Virus record (IMG/VR): IMGVR_UViG_3300031787_000390
Coordinates: 1-36,846 of that record
DNA length: 36,846 nt
Direction: 5' to 3' (one strand)
DNA from: a virus
Positions within the stretch are counted from its first letter, which is position 1, and every line of letters starts with the position of its first letter. The notes under the pieces are model-generated. The model saw nothing but the letters and a program-made list of their open reading frames with translations, was not told the DNA's origin and ran no database searches. The translations under genes were made by a program, and so were the position numbers. Of this stretch, positions 7,224-14,783 are shown piece by piece.

Positions 7224-7649
7224 TTAAAAGGGTAATCCACCATCATCTTCCATAGAATCAAGCACTTGCTTACCAGTTTTAGGTTCTGACTTAGTCTTAG
7301 GAGCTGCTGTTTCAAACTCATCAGACTTTGTATTTTTATTTATCACTCTAATAGTATTGAAGGAAATCTCTTTAGATTCTTTCTTCTCACCATCTTTCTC
7401 CCAGCTTCTTGTAACGATAGAACCTTCAAGGTAAACCATATCGCCTTTATTAATTCTATCTGCTCGTTCTACGACAGCAGGAATACCACAAGAGCATCTA
7501 TGCCACTCTGTTTTATTTATCCACTCCTCTCCTTTTTTGTAGCTTTCTGATGTAGCTACTGAGATATTTACGATTTTACCTCCATTGTCAAATGACTTAA
7601 TGTCAACTGACCCAACATTTCCTAATAGGATTACTTTGTTTACACTCAT
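7224..7649 (-). CDS. ssb: Single-stranded DNA-binding protein
   Basis: 141 aa from the ATG at 7649, which overlaps the upstream stop (ATGA). The frame stays open further upstream but that extension lacks SSB features. The OB-fold core is clear: MSVNKVILLGNVG, ISVATSESYKKGEEWINKTEWH, then VYLEGSIVTRSWEKDGEKK. The disordered tail ends in MEDDGGLPF, the acidic tip that binds partner replication proteins in bacterial SSBs. It protects ssDNA at the phage fork and would work with the DnaB helicase and the Rad52-like annealer in the same transcription unit. Confidence 0.93.
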   Translation of the reverse strand: MSVNKVILLGNVGSVDIKSFDNGGKIVNISVATSESYKKGEEWINKTEWHRCSCGIPAVVERADRINKGDMVYLEGSIVTRSWEKDGEKKESKEISFNTIRVINKNTKSDEFETAAPKTKSEPKTGKQVLDSMEDDGGLPF

Positions 7650-8026
7650 TTTTCTTCTTTTAAATTGTTTAAAAATTGTAGTATAGCTCTTTGTGAGTGA
7701 AGCCATATTACATCTGTCTTTGGGTTATCTTTAAGCTGATAACGTAGCATCTTGTATTTAATCTTCGATACATCTGTAGCAAATCCTTTTATATCAATGT
7801 AGTAGTCTATATCGTTATGTTTGACTACAAAATCCACAGTTAACGTGATAGGTCTTATTGCTTTCTTGTTGTATCTAAAATCTTCTACAAGTATTATTTT
7901 CTTTTGGAACTCAAACTCAAATTCAAATTTTTTAAGTAGGTCATAGCAAACTAATTCAAGCTTAGAGTCAAACTTAACTCCATCAACTTCTAGTTTTTTA
8001 TTTCCGTACTTAGTTCTTCTTATCAT
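7646..8026 (-). CDS. DUF1064-type PD-(D/E)XK nuclease-like protein
   Basis: 126 aa. The N-terminal YGNKKLEVDGVKFDSKLEL is the DUF1064 signature. A nuclease-fold core follows: Glu in SKLELVCYDLL, then VDFVV and YIDIKG (the DxK-type motif). DUF1064 proteins are common in phage replication modules and are thought to be structure-specific or restriction-like nucleases. It is coupled by ATGA overlaps to SSB downstream and the MazG-like gene upstream, suggesting a role in processing replication or recombination intermediates. Confidence 0.75.
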   Translation of the reverse strand: MIRRTKYGNKKLEVDGVKFDSKLELVCYDLLKKFEFEFEFQKKIILVEDFRYNKKAIRPITLTVDFVVKHNDIDYYIDIKGFATDVSKIKYKMLRYQLKDNPKTDVIWLHSQRAILQFLNNLKEEK

Positions 8027-8634
8027 ACTATATAGCTTTCATCGTAAACTTTTACTACGATGTTACCAGCTGATGTAACAGGAAACTTAACTTCAACTTT
8101 CTTTTTAAGATTTCTCTCAATCTTATCGTTAAGCCAGAATAAGAATCTATCGAATATGTTTAGCTTGTTTTTTATCTTAGCTACTATACGATCTTCATTC
8201 TCTTGCTTAGCCATTGATGCTAACTCTTGTAGTATCTCATTCTCTTTATATAGTGAGAAGTCTCTTTCAATTATAGGGCGCAGATTAGGAGTTGAGTAGG
8301 TCTCTGGCTTCATTACTTTACCATCAGCTCTAAACACAGCTTTACCATCTGGCCCTACCTTTGACATATTGGAACGGTGAACTTCATCAAATAGCATAAC
8401 AGCTCTATCTGCTAATCCGTTCTCATGTAGTGTTCCGTAGGTAATATAAAGAATATCAATTAGTGCATCGGACACTTCAATAATGTTTTTAGCTTCTCTA
8501 AGTTCACCTACTTCTTCTTCAAGTAATAGCTGTCTTAAAGCTCTTCTTTTCTTAGATAACATCTTTGGAGATGTTGGGCAAGTAATTCCAAAAGCATTTT
8601 GAAACTCAAGCACTTGCAATAATTGTTTTTCCAT
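8023..8634 (-). CDS. MazG-like NTP pyrophosphohydrolase
   Basis: 203 aa. The all-alpha NTP-PPase pattern is visible: LLLEEEVGELREAKN (about 36-50, metal-binding Glu cluster), then VSDALIDILYITYGT, then VMLFDEVHRSNMSK. Enzymes of this family hydrolyse (d)NTPs to monophosphates, cleaning nucleotide pools or lowering (p)ppGpp signalling. The part after about residue 110 is an extension without a clear match. A consensus leftward promoter lies 21 bp upstream, so this gene may begin a sub-operon with the DUF1064 nuclease, SSB and HTH genes. The central part of 16581-17225 resembles a second enzyme of this kind. Confidence 0.8.
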   Translation of the reverse strand: MEKQLLQVLEFQNAFGITCPTSPKMLSKKRRALRQLLLEEEVGELREAKNIIEVSDALIDILYITYGTLHENGLADRAVMLFDEVHRSNMSKVGPDGKAVFRADGKVMKPETYSTPNLRPIIERDFSLYKENEILQELASMAKQENEDRIVAKIKNKLNIFDRFLFWLNDKIERNLKKKVEVKFPVTSAGNIVVKVYDESYIV

Positions 8635-8654
8635 ATTCTTTATATTTAGATTGA

Positions 8655-8685
8655 CAAAAGTACTAAAAAGTATATTGATAACAAA
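8655..8685 (-). promoter_or_regulatory. Leftward Bacteroidota promoter before the MazG-like gene
   Basis: Read on the minus strand: TTTG (8685-8682), 19 nt, TACTTTTG (8662-8655), an exact TAnnTTTG match with good spacing. The expected start of transcription is about 15 nt before the ATG at 8634. It overlaps the end of the gene at 8663-8947. Confidence 0.6.
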
Positions 8686-8947
8686 TTTTAGATAAAAATT
8701 TAGATTTTTTTATTTCTACAATGCTAAAATTGTATTTACTAAAATCACCTTTATGTATCTTTTCATCGAATGTTTTTTGGTATAACCTATGCTTCTCTCT
8801 CTCTGGTATATCTTTATCTACTGCTAGTACAGGTATATCTTCGTATGTGATGTATCTAATCTCACTAGGCTTGTACTTAGACTTGGATGGAAATACTACA
8901 CGTATAACGATTGTCATACAGTATATATCTGGATTAGTCAAACTCAT
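8663..8947 (-). CDS. Hypothetical protein
   Basis: 94 aa with no recognised domain. It mixes charged residues and beta-prone segments (YITYEDIPVLAVD, then YNFSIVEIKKS). The start at 8947 overlaps the upstream 41-aa gene by 14 nt; an internal Met about 10 codons in could be the true start. It is part of the dense leftward run between the helicase region and the MazG-like gene. Confidence 0.5.
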   Translation of the reverse strand: MSLTNPDIYCMTIVIRVVFPSKSKYKPSEIRYITYEDIPVLAVDKDIPEREKHRLYQKTFDEKIHKGDFSKYNFSIVEIKKSKFLSKICYQYTF

Positions 8948-9059
8948 TATTAATCCAATTTTTTAAAACTTTTCTTTTCCAATATTGAATTATACGATTA
9001 TTCCGAACAGTTAAGCTTGAATGGTGGTATCGTGTTAGGTTTATTCTTCTTCTTCTCAT
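8934..9059 (-). CDS. 41-aa Arg-rich small protein
   Basis: The ATG (9057-9059) overlaps the upstream stop (ATGA) and the frame ends at 8934-8936. The product starts MRRRRINLTRYHHSS and stays basic to YWKRKVLKNW. It has no known domain. The exact coupling to the gene upstream supports it as real; its charge hints at nucleic-acid binding. Confidence 0.5.
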   Translation of the reverse strand: MRRRRINLTRYHHSSLTVRNNRIIQYWKRKVLKNWINNEFD

Positions 9060-9289
9060 AGCTTACCATTTAGTAACTTACCTTTTAGTAAGTTTTTTAC
9101 TTTACTCCAAAATATTATCTCATCTTTAGTATTGTGGCTTTCTAACGTAGTATCAACAGCGAATATAGCCATGTCTAATGCTATTGCTTCCATCATACTT
9201 TTAGATTCTATGTTATAAGATATTATCTTAACCCAGTTGTGATACTCTTTAAATATCAAATCAGCCATTTCTTGAGGTGTCTTCTTCAT
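9056..9289 (-). CDS. Small phage protein of the ADLIFKEY / VDTTLE family
   Basis: 77 aa with the pattern TPQEMADLIFKEYHNW, then MAIFAVDTTLE, then FWSKVKNLL. This helical family (often KAxxLxxKYxxx...AxxAVDExLE...YWxxV) is frequent in Flavobacteriia phages and has no known function. The protein at 27689-27916 has the same pattern, so the window holds two members on opposite arms. It overlaps both neighbours. Confidence 0.6.
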   Translation of the reverse strand: MKKTPQEMADLIFKEYHNWVKIISYNIESKSMMEAIALDMAIFAVDTTLESHNTKDEIIFWSKVKNLLKGKLLNGKL

Positions 9290-9752
9290 CTTTCTTAATC
9301 ATTTTATCACAAATAAATATTAAATCCATAGTTTTTACGAGTGTAAATATATCTAATCTTTGCTTTCTTTGTGTAAGTTTATAAAAATCAGGTATTTCTG
9401 ACCATTCTTTAGCGGCACATTTCTCTTTAATGAAGCCTTGTAATCTAATCTTATCTACCATTATCCAGTAATCTTCTGTTTCAAATGCAAAGTAATGAGC
9501 TTCTCCATATAACCAACCAGGATTACCTAAAACATTTTTCAACTCTACATAGTGGATATTTTCATTTGTCTTATCATCGCTACGATGTTTTTTCTTCATA
9601 GCCTTGACATCTATCTGCATGGTAATAGATACATCCCAATGCTCGTGGATGTCTTGTTCTTTACTAGAAAAGTTTATCTTGCCTAAAGTCTCTATTGATT
9701 TAGCAAACTTTCTTTCTACGCCTTTAAATAGCTCTACATTCTTTTCGTACAT
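9261..9752 (-). CDS. PD-(D/E)XK nuclease-like conserved phage protein
   Basis: 163 aa. The pattern HEHWDVSITMQIDVKAMKK, then IHYVELKNVLGNPGWLYGEA, then YFAFETEDYWIMVDK is one I recall from Bacteroidota phages. It resembles a restriction-endonuclease fold (DVK and ELK strand motifs). It may act as a nuclease or be a catalytically reduced relative. It lies just downstream of the DnaB helicase on the same strand, consistent with a replication or recombination role. The fold assignment is tentative. Confidence 0.55.
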   Translation of the reverse strand: MYEKNVELFKGVERKFAKSIETLGKINFSSKEQDIHEHWDVSITMQIDVKAMKKKHRSDDKTNENIHYVELKNVLGNPGWLYGEAHYFAFETEDYWIMVDKIRLQGFIKEKCAAKEWSEIPDFYKLTQRKQRLDIFTLVKTMDLIFICDKMIKKDEEDTSRNG

Positions 9753-9754
9753 AA

Positions 9755-11137
9755 TTAAAAATCAAAATCGTTATTATTATCAAATCTTTCTATGGAGGTC
9801 TGTACTGTGTTATCATCATAATCACCAGTATCTCCTATGTTTTGCCACGCTGGTATCTCAGAGTCAAACTCTAGCTCTATATCAGCTAACTCACCATCTC
9901 TATGCTTGGCTATGTAAACAAATCCTTGCTTAGCTAGTGGACTAGTGTCTCTCTCGTTTCCTGGCAGGTAGTAAGAGGGTCTAAATAGGAAAGAAACTAT
10001 ATCAGCATCTTGCTCTATATCTCCAGACTCTCTAAGGTCACTTAGTATTGGTCTCTTATCAGTTCTTAGCTCTACTGCTCTAGATAACTGTGCAAGGGCC
10101 ACAATAGGTATTTTAAGCTCATTTGCCATATCTTTTAGCTTTCTTGATACATCGCCTACCTCATTAGTTCTATTCTGCGCCCCAGGGCTTGTAATCTTCT
10201 GAATGTAATCAACTACGACATAGTCCAATCCCTCAGCGTATTTCATTTTGTGAACCATGGTTATTACATCGGTGATAGTGAATGATCCTCCTACGATGCG
10301 AACACCAGATGCGGAGATTCTTCTCTTGGACCTTTCAAACCTACCACGTTCATTAGGCATAAGTCTACCTTTCTTAATTGAGTAGCCTTGAACACCAGAG
10401 TCAACAGCTATGAGTCTCTTCATCACTTGTACCTCATCCATCTCACACGATATGAATAAACCTTTTTTGTTATTACGTATGGATGCTGCCTTCATAATGC
10501 TAAGTCCGAACTGTGTCTTACCAGCACCAGGCCTAGCAGCTACGATGATTAGGTTAGTAGGTTGCATACCAGAGGTTATCTCATCAAACTTATGGAATCC
10601 TGTACGAATACCAGATACACCGTTGCTATCGGCAGCTATCTTCATCTTCTCCTCAAGCTCGTTGAGTAGTGTCTCGTTGTCGTAGCTTTTCTTGTTTAGT
10701 AATGATTTGTATTTGTTATTTACTAAATGGTCTTGTAATAGATTTATTACCACGTTAGGGTCGTAATCATCTCTGTTAGACATGAGTGATAGCTTACCAG
10801 CTAATTCAACATGCTCACTTCGTATTGCTTCTGCTACTAGGCTATCAATACAGCTTTCGTACTCGTTAACAGCGCATGACATAGATATGATTTTACTCAT
10901 CTCTACTATAGCTTCTTTGTTGTAGATGGACTTACTCTTCTTTATCGAATCATTTATCGTTGTGATGTTTATAGGCTCGTGATTAAGATATAGGTCAGTT
11001 ATGGCTTCAAATATTAGTTTTGTCGTTGGATCAATAAACATATTGAAATCTACCCTATCCATGATGTCGTGAACGCCACCTGGGTTACTGAGTACTTCCT
11101 TAATGATTAATTGCTCTGACCTTGTTCTTAAATTCAT
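9755..11137 (-). CDS. dnaB: Replicative DNA helicase, DnaB type
   Basis: 460 aa. The N-terminal helical domain (about 1-150) and the C-terminal RecA-like motor are both present. Walker A is AARPGAGKTQF (about 200-210) and Walker B is YVVVDYIQKI (about 306-315). Later motifs are VALAQLSRAVE and SDLRESGDIEQDADIVSFL, the DnaB arginine-finger region. It unwinds DNA at the phage fork and needs loading at an origin. No primase gene is visible in the window and no primase domain is fused, so priming may use a host enzyme or a gene outside the window. The gene immediately upstream encodes a DnaA domain IV-like protein. Confidence 0.95.
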   Translation of the reverse strand: MNLRTRSEQLIIKEVLSNPGGVHDIMDRVDFNMFIDPTTKLIFEAITDLYLNHEPINITTINDSIKKSKSIYNKEAIVEMSKIISMSCAVNEYESCIDSLVAEAIRSEHVELAGKLSLMSNRDDYDPNVVINLLQDHLVNNKYKSLLNKKSYDNETLLNELEEKMKIAADSNGVSGIRTGFHKFDEITSGMQPTNLIIVAARPGAGKTQFGLSIMKAASIRNNKKGLFISCEMDEVQVMKRLIAVDSGVQGYSIKKGRLMPNERGRFERSKRRISASGVRIVGGSFTITDVITMVHKMKYAEGLDYVVVDYIQKITSPGAQNRTNEVGDVSRKLKDMANELKIPIVALAQLSRAVELRTDKRPILSDLRESGDIEQDADIVSFLFRPSYYLPGNERDTSPLAKQGFVYIAKHRDGELADIELEFDSEIPAWQNIGDTGDYDDNTVQTSIERFDNNNDFDF

Positions 11138-11138
11138 A

Positions 11139-11453
11139 TTAGCTTTCTATAAAGTCTTTAATACATTTTGTTTCTTCTTCGTAGATACGTGATTTCTTTC
11201 TACTTGTGTAGTGGTAGACAACTGTTGCGTGATTGATGTTAAGTAGTGACCCTACCCTGCAAGTTGTTGTATATTTCTTAAATTTCTTTTTGTTCTTTTC
11301 CCACCAGATTAAGGTAAATTGAACCCTATCTTTCTGGGCCATCTTTCTAGTCTTTTTGTCTAGGCTATAACTACTTACTACTAATTCAAGTAATCTATCG
11401 TAGTCTATATCTTTATCTGTTACGTTATTTTTTATCCAATTGTTCCAGCTCAT
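11139..11453 (-). CDS. DnaA domain IV-like DNA-binding protein
   Basis: 104 aa from the ATG at 11453; the longer open frame starts at a TTG (11474), which I did not use. The C-terminal part contains VGSLLNINHATVVYHYTSRKK, which resembles DnaA domain IV, the helix-turn-helix (xxHTTVxHAxxKI) that reads DnaA boxes. The AAA+ part of DnaA is absent. It sits 2 bp upstream of the DnaB helicase, which suggests an initiator or helicase-loading accessory. The similarity is to a short motif, so this is a moderate call. Confidence 0.55.
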   Translation of the reverse strand: MSWNNWIKNNVTDKDIDYDRLLELVVSSYSLDKKTRKMAQKDRVQFTLIWWEKNKKKFKKYTTTCRVGSLLNINHATVVYHYTSRKKSRIYEEETKCIKDFIES

Positions 11454-11519
11454 ATTGAAAAGTTTAGAGGGCAAAATGACCAGCCACTATTAGTAGCTAG
11501 TCAAATTCCTGATTAATAA

Positions 11520-11822
11520 TTAAGCTATTGTCTTTCGTACTGACTTAGGAGAGCATCCCAAGTAGATGTTAAAGTTAAATTGTCTTTCGTAGAAGTATTT
11601 GTTTCTAGAGTATTTGAGTAGTTTAGATCTATGCTTATCTATTATCTCTTCCATCTTATTGTAATCTATCTCGTAGTCCATGAATTTAATCTCTTTGCGG
11701 CCATCTTCATTTATTGGAGCTTCTTCTACTAGTTTATTAAAGTCAGCAGATGGAGTTGAGTTAGCGTACAATTCAACCAGGCAATCCCATATCGCCTGTG
11801 CAAGTTTATCCATTTTTTTCAT
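11520..11822 (-). CDS. Hypothetical protein
   Basis: 100 aa, helical and charged, with no recognised domain. The central part is acidic (EEAPINEDGRKE) and the C-terminus basic (RNKYFYERQF...SPKSVRKTIA). It is coupled to the membrane-protein gene upstream by a TAATG overlap. An in-frame Met four codons in is an alternative start. Confidence 0.5.
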   Translation of the reverse strand: MKKMDKLAQAIWDCLVELYANSTPSADFNKLVEEAPINEDGRKEIKFMDYEIDYNKMEEIIDKHRSKLLKYSRNKYFYERQFNFNIYLGCSPKSVRKTIA

Positions 11823-12016
11823 TAGTCTAAGGTTAAGTTTATTAAAAATCCTAGAAGGAATGATGTTAATATACAGTAGAGTAGAATAAAATTCTTGATT
11901 AAATAGTTGTTATCTCTTTTATCTTGCATATTGTCAAAGGTATAGTACATAACAAATAACATTACTATTCCTAGTGATATACTAATTATCTTTCCGTACT
12001 GCATTGTCTCCTTCAT
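11822..12016 (-). CDS. Small two-TM membrane protein
   Basis: 64 aa with two membrane segments, about 9-25 (IISISLGIVMLFVMYY) and about 43-61 (ILLYCILTSFLLGFLIN), and a charged loop between (NMQDKRDNN). The start at 12016 overlaps the upstream gene by 35 nt; Met at 12004 is an alternative. Its place amid recombination and replication genes is unusual. Candidate roles are membrane anchoring or superinfection exclusion, both guesses. Confidence 0.55.
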   Translation of the reverse strand: MKETMQYGKIISISLGIVMLFVMYYTFDNMQDKRDNNYLIKNFILLYCILTSFLLGFLINLTLD

Positions 12017-12527
12017 TTTCTAGGTAAGCTATAGATTCTCCAAAGTTATCTAAAAAATCTATAAGTTTAAAAACATGATTACCATTTTTATCCACTATTG
12101 ATAGAATTGGTTTATATTGTTTCTCAAGCCAATACACTACTGGCTCTGTCATTATCTTAACGATAATAGGAGCTAACCTTTTCTTACCTTCATCCATTGA
12201 TTCGATGTCATTGAGACAACTTTTAAGCTTCACGTAGAATCTAATAAGAGGTTCTTTCTCTTCTTTATCTAGCTGTACTTTAAGTAGTGACTCTTCAAAT
12301 GATTTGTATAGCTCATCAAGTATCTCTGGATTCTCAGTTGACATACCATCCATCATTGATTTAGTATGAGACTCCATTACTTCTAACCACTTTACTGATT
12401 CTTTCTTGAAGTTGAATTTGAAATACTTTTTCTCATACATTATCGTATCAAGGTCATTAAATGCCGATGATATTTTAAGTACGCACCGTATCATCTTAAC
12501 GGTGTCTAACATTGATGGCTCTTCCAT
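11982..12527 (-). CDS. Hypothetical protein
   Basis: 181 aa, almost entirely helical and rich in Glu, Lys and Leu (for example EELYKSFEESLLKVQLDKEEK), with no recognised domain. It is on the same transcript as the Rad52-like gene, and its start overlaps the stop of 12527-12973 by one base. Probably a partner in the recombination segment, inferred only from position. Confidence 0.5.
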   Translation of the reverse strand: MEEPSMLDTVKMIRCVLKISSAFNDLDTIMYEKKYFKFNFKKESVKWLEVMESHTKSMMDGMSTENPEILDELYKSFEESLLKVQLDKEEKEPLIRFYVKLKSCLNDIESMDEGKKRLAPIIVKIMTEPVVYWLEKQYKPILSIVDKNGNHVFKLIDFLDNFGESIAYLENEGDNAVRKDN

Positions 12528-12973
12528 TATTCTTTCGGTATTGTTACTTGTAATGTTATACTTCCTTCTCTTGAGATGGCCGCAGGGATGATTTTAACGC
12601 CCTCTGAGTCACTTAAACCACCGTACCTATATGATTCTATCATCATGGTCTCAATCTTCTTTCTATCGGCTTCTAATTGCTTAATCGTAAAATTAAGTTC
12701 TACCCATTCTGGATTGTCTGAAAAGTCATAGGTAGGGGCTACTGCCTTTGTACTCATCCAACACCCATTAATCTTTACTTTGTTCTCGTCAGAAGATGTT
12801 AGTATGTCAAGGGCAGATTGTTTAGCTTCTGCCATTATCTCTTTAGATATTTCCTCTAGCTCCTTGCCTTTCATATAAGCATCTATTGGATCTGTATTCT
12901 CTTGTATAAATGCTAGAGCTGATTGTTTAATTGTGTCCTTTGTTATAAAGACTTCTTCAAATATTTTAGTCAT
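12527..12973 (-). CDS. Hypothetical protein next to the Rad52-like gene
   Basis: 148 aa. The N-terminal half is helical (TIKQSALAFIQENTDPIDA, then GKELEEISKEIMAEAKQSAL) and the C-terminal half is beta-prone, with a second helix (FTIKQLEADRKKIETMMIE). It lies 2 bp downstream of the recombinase. Phage single-strand annealing genes are often followed by small helical partners, but none is recognised here. Confidence 0.5.
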   Translation of the reverse strand: MTKIFEEVFITKDTIKQSALAFIQENTDPIDAYMKGKELEEISKEIMAEAKQSALDILTSSDENKVKINGCWMSTKAVAPTYDFSDNPEWVELNFTIKQLEADRKKIETMMIESYRYGGLSDSEGVKIIPAAISREGSITLQVTIPKE

Positions 12974-12975
12974 AA

Positions 12976-13893
12976 TTAATTCTTTAAAGTTAATGCGTGG
13001 TTATTACAATGATTCTTGAATGCTTCAAGGTTATCTGGGTCTGATGTCTTTAACTGTCCTAGTATAGTCATCGCCCATTGTTTAAGCTCATCTTTAGTAG
13101 TGTGCTTCTTTATATCAACAAGTGCTTGTTCATAAAGAGATAGAGATAAAGACTCATTAAGTTCTTTGTCAATAGCTTCTCTCATCATCTCTGCTGTCAT
13201 CTTAGCTGTTGGCTTCTTACCTATAACAGATATATATTCTTGAGTTAATGCTTCTAATTCTATCTCAGCATCTGTCTTTTTCTTTAGTACCCCTTGAGGG
13301 TTAGCATCTGGATCATTAGCAGGATCTACTTTAGGAGCAGGCGTAGGTGTTTCTTCTTTAACGTATGCACCCCATTGGAATCTTAGCTTACCATTAGTAT
13401 CTTTACAAGCTATGTAGCTTATCTTACCATCTGTAAACTGAGAGAACCATGTCCAATCTCTTAGTCGTAATCCCCACTTTTGTTTACCTTTACCAGATAC
13501 AACTTCGTATTCAGAATCTAACACAAGAGGAATAGATATGATTGGATAGTCATAAAGCTCACGACCTATACCCCAGTTGAAACAGGCACGCTTAAATGAA
13601 TCTGATGCCTCACCTTTAGTAGCTTCTGTCATTGACTCTGTACCTACATCAGACTTCCATGTCCATTGACTTGTCTCTGGGTTATATAAACCAACGTGAC
13701 AGAATAGCTTACCATCAATTAGTTCATGTTTACGTTGCCAGTTTAGTGGGCCGACTGCTTGATCTAATCTCTGCATGTCAATACGTGCATCCTTATAAGC
13801 TAGTATTGTAGCGTAGCCTTTAGCATTAATGGACTGTACTCTGAAGTCTATGTCATCAATAGTCAAAGGTCTTGATAGTTCTTTTAGGTTCAT
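12976..13893 (-). CDS. Rad52/Rad22-type single-strand annealing protein
   Basis: 305 aa. The N-terminal 130 residues match the Rad52 annealing fold: DFRVQSINAKGYATILAYKDAR, DQAVGPLNWQRKH, then TEATKGEASDSFKRACFNWGIGRELYDYP. This family anneals complementary ssDNA for phage recombination and break repair. A Pro-rich linker (about 183-200) leads to a helical C-terminal part that is likely for partners such as SSB. It is upstream of the helicase and SSB genes on the same strand, making a replication/recombination module. Confidence 0.9.
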   Translation of the reverse strand: MNLKELSRPLTIDDIDFRVQSINAKGYATILAYKDARIDMQRLDQAVGPLNWQRKHELIDGKLFCHVGLYNPETSQWTWKSDVGTESMTEATKGEASDSFKRACFNWGIGRELYDYPIISIPLVLDSEYEVVSGKGKQKWGLRLRDWTWFSQFTDGKISYIACKDTNGKLRFQWGAYVKEETPTPAPKVDPANDPDANPQGVLKKKTDAEIELEALTQEYISVIGKKPTAKMTAEMMREAIDKELNESLSLSLYEQALVDIKKHTTKDELKQWAMTILGQLKTSDPDNLEAFKNHCNNHALTLKN

Positions 13894-13894
13894 A

Positions 13895-14101
13895 TTACTT
13901 GTTTTTTAATTTATACTGTGATTTAGCAATTTTTAATTGTTCTCTTTCTTCTTTTGTTTTTTTAAACAATTCTCTGTTAATATTTAATCTATTCTTATTT
14001 GATTCAACTTGTAGATTAGTTTTGTTTTGAGATACTGATCCATCTGTGCTTGACTTAGGTACAAGCTTTACCATTACTTTTTGTGCAAAGTGTATTTTCA
14101 T
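13895..14101 (-). CDS. Small basic hypothetical protein
   Basis: 68 aa, rich in Lys and Asn, with a charged helical end (FKKTKEEREQLKIAKSQYKLKNK). No domain is recognised. It ends just before the Rad52-like start on the same strand and may be its small partner or a nucleic-acid-binding protein. Confidence 0.45.
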   Translation of the reverse strand: MKIHFAQKVMVKLVPKSSTDGSVSQNKTNLQVESNKNRLNINRELFKKTKEEREQLKIAKSQYKLKNK

Positions 14102-14102
14102 T

Positions 14103-14321
14103 TTATTTATTATTTATTAATCCTATATCTTTCAAGTACTGCTCATGTTTCTCTGGAGTATCTAATCCTTCTGGCATACAGTAATCATCCTTACCTATCG
14201 CTAATCGAATAGCTCCTCTAATTACAGAGTCAGGATGTATTGAGTCTCCATTATCCAACATTACCTCTATGCTTTCAAGTAGTTGAAGCATTTGTAGATG
14301 GTGTTCTTCAAGTTCTTTCAT
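14103..14321 (-). CDS. Hypothetical protein
   Basis: 72-aa helical protein (EELEEHHLQMLQLLESIEVML-like start, then a DYCMPEGLDTPEKHEQYLKD segment). No recognised family. It is spaced closely between a regulator-like gene and a small basic gene on the same strand. Confidence 0.45.
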   Translation of the reverse strand: MKELEEHHLQMLQLLESIEVMLDNGDSIHPDSVIRGAIRLAIGKDDYCMPEGLDTPEKHEQYLKDIGLINNK

Positions 14322-14332
14322 TTGTTTTTTTT

Positions 14333-14644
14333 TTAAAATAAATCTTCTACTATTTTTTTCTTTTCTATCGGTGTCCTAGACACTACTGTGGAATATACTT
14401 TACGAGATGAGTATCTGTAGATTATTGAGTCCATATCTTCCTCAAAGAAGTCAGCTAGGAACATAAGTACATAAGCATCTTTAGGCATAGCTCCATTGAT
14501 TAGATTATATACATTGTGATAACAGTACCAATTACCAGGAACTCCGTACTTGATTAATTCATCTTGAAGGTTTGACAGTCGCATATTGCGATTATCTAAT
14601 AAGTCCTTAATTCCAATGAATTTATTTTTTGTTTTTAGTGGCAT
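14333..14644 (-). CDS. HTH-like regulator at the head of the replication operon
   Basis: 103 aa. Residues about 11-80 fit a lambda-repressor-like HTH: IGIKDLLDNRNMRLSNLQDEL, a YNLINGAMPKDAYVLMFLADFF recognition-like segment, then MDSIIYRYS. A consensus leftward promoter ends 8 bp before its ATG, and a 7-bp-arm palindrome lies 37 bp beyond that promoter. It probably controls transcription of the 14.6-7 kb operon, perhaps by binding that palindrome. The HTH call is by pattern only. Confidence 0.55.
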   Translation of the reverse strand: MPLKTKNKFIGIKDLLDNRNMRLSNLQDELIKYGVPGNWYCYHNVYNLINGAMPKDAYVLMFLADFFEEDMDSIIYRYSSRKVYSTVVSRTPIEKKKIVEDLF

Positions 14645-14652
14645 TGACGTTT

Positions 14653-14683
14653 CAAATTTACGAGTTATTAATATAATTTACAA
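14653..14683 (-). promoter_or_regulatory. Leftward promoter of the replication/recombination operon
   Basis: On the minus strand: CTTG (14684-14681), 20 nt, TAAATTTG (14660-14653). This fits the Bacteroidota consensus well. The ATG at 14644 is 8 nt past the -7 box, leaving almost no leader. Confidence 0.65.
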
Positions 14684-14707
14684 GGTTATTAACATTATTT
14701 TTATTTT

Positions 14708-14782
14708 TTATATCTTACATGTCAGGATTAACCTGACAATTAAACTATAATTTGCATGAATTTTTCCAGATTCTTTTTCCAT
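14708..14782 (-). CDS. 24-aa ORF after the last FKSE junction (possible remnant)
   Basis: The ATG at 14782 is part of the first repeat junction, exactly as for the real mini-genes upstream. It encodes MEKESGKIHANYSLIVRLIL plus four residues and stops at 14708-14710, just past a palindrome. It lacks the FKSE end and is probably a decayed or truncated terminal cassette. Confidence 0.25.
   Translation of the reverse strand: MEKESGKIHANYSLIVRLILTCKI
14720..14738. promoter_or_regulatory. Palindrome upstream of the HTH-gene promoter (operator or terminator)
   Basis: TGTCAGG (14720-14726), 5-nt centre ATTAA, CCTGACA (14732-14738). The arms are perfectly complementary and GC-rich for this DNA. It lies 37 bp upstream of the promoter at 14653-14683 and downstream of the mini-gene array. 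It may be an operator for the HTH protein at 14333-14644 or a weak terminator of the array; neither flank has a T run. Confidence 0.4.
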
Positions 14783-14783
14783 C

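Noticed and set aside
8060-8299. Plus-strand open frame opposite the MazG-like gene
   Set aside because: It is the antisense shadow of a clear coding region, as are similar frames at 9604, 10410, 14752, 14810 and 23064.
11454-11474. Longer start of the DnaA domain IV-like gene
   Set aside because: That start codon is TTG; an ATG seven codons later has a normal A-rich leader.
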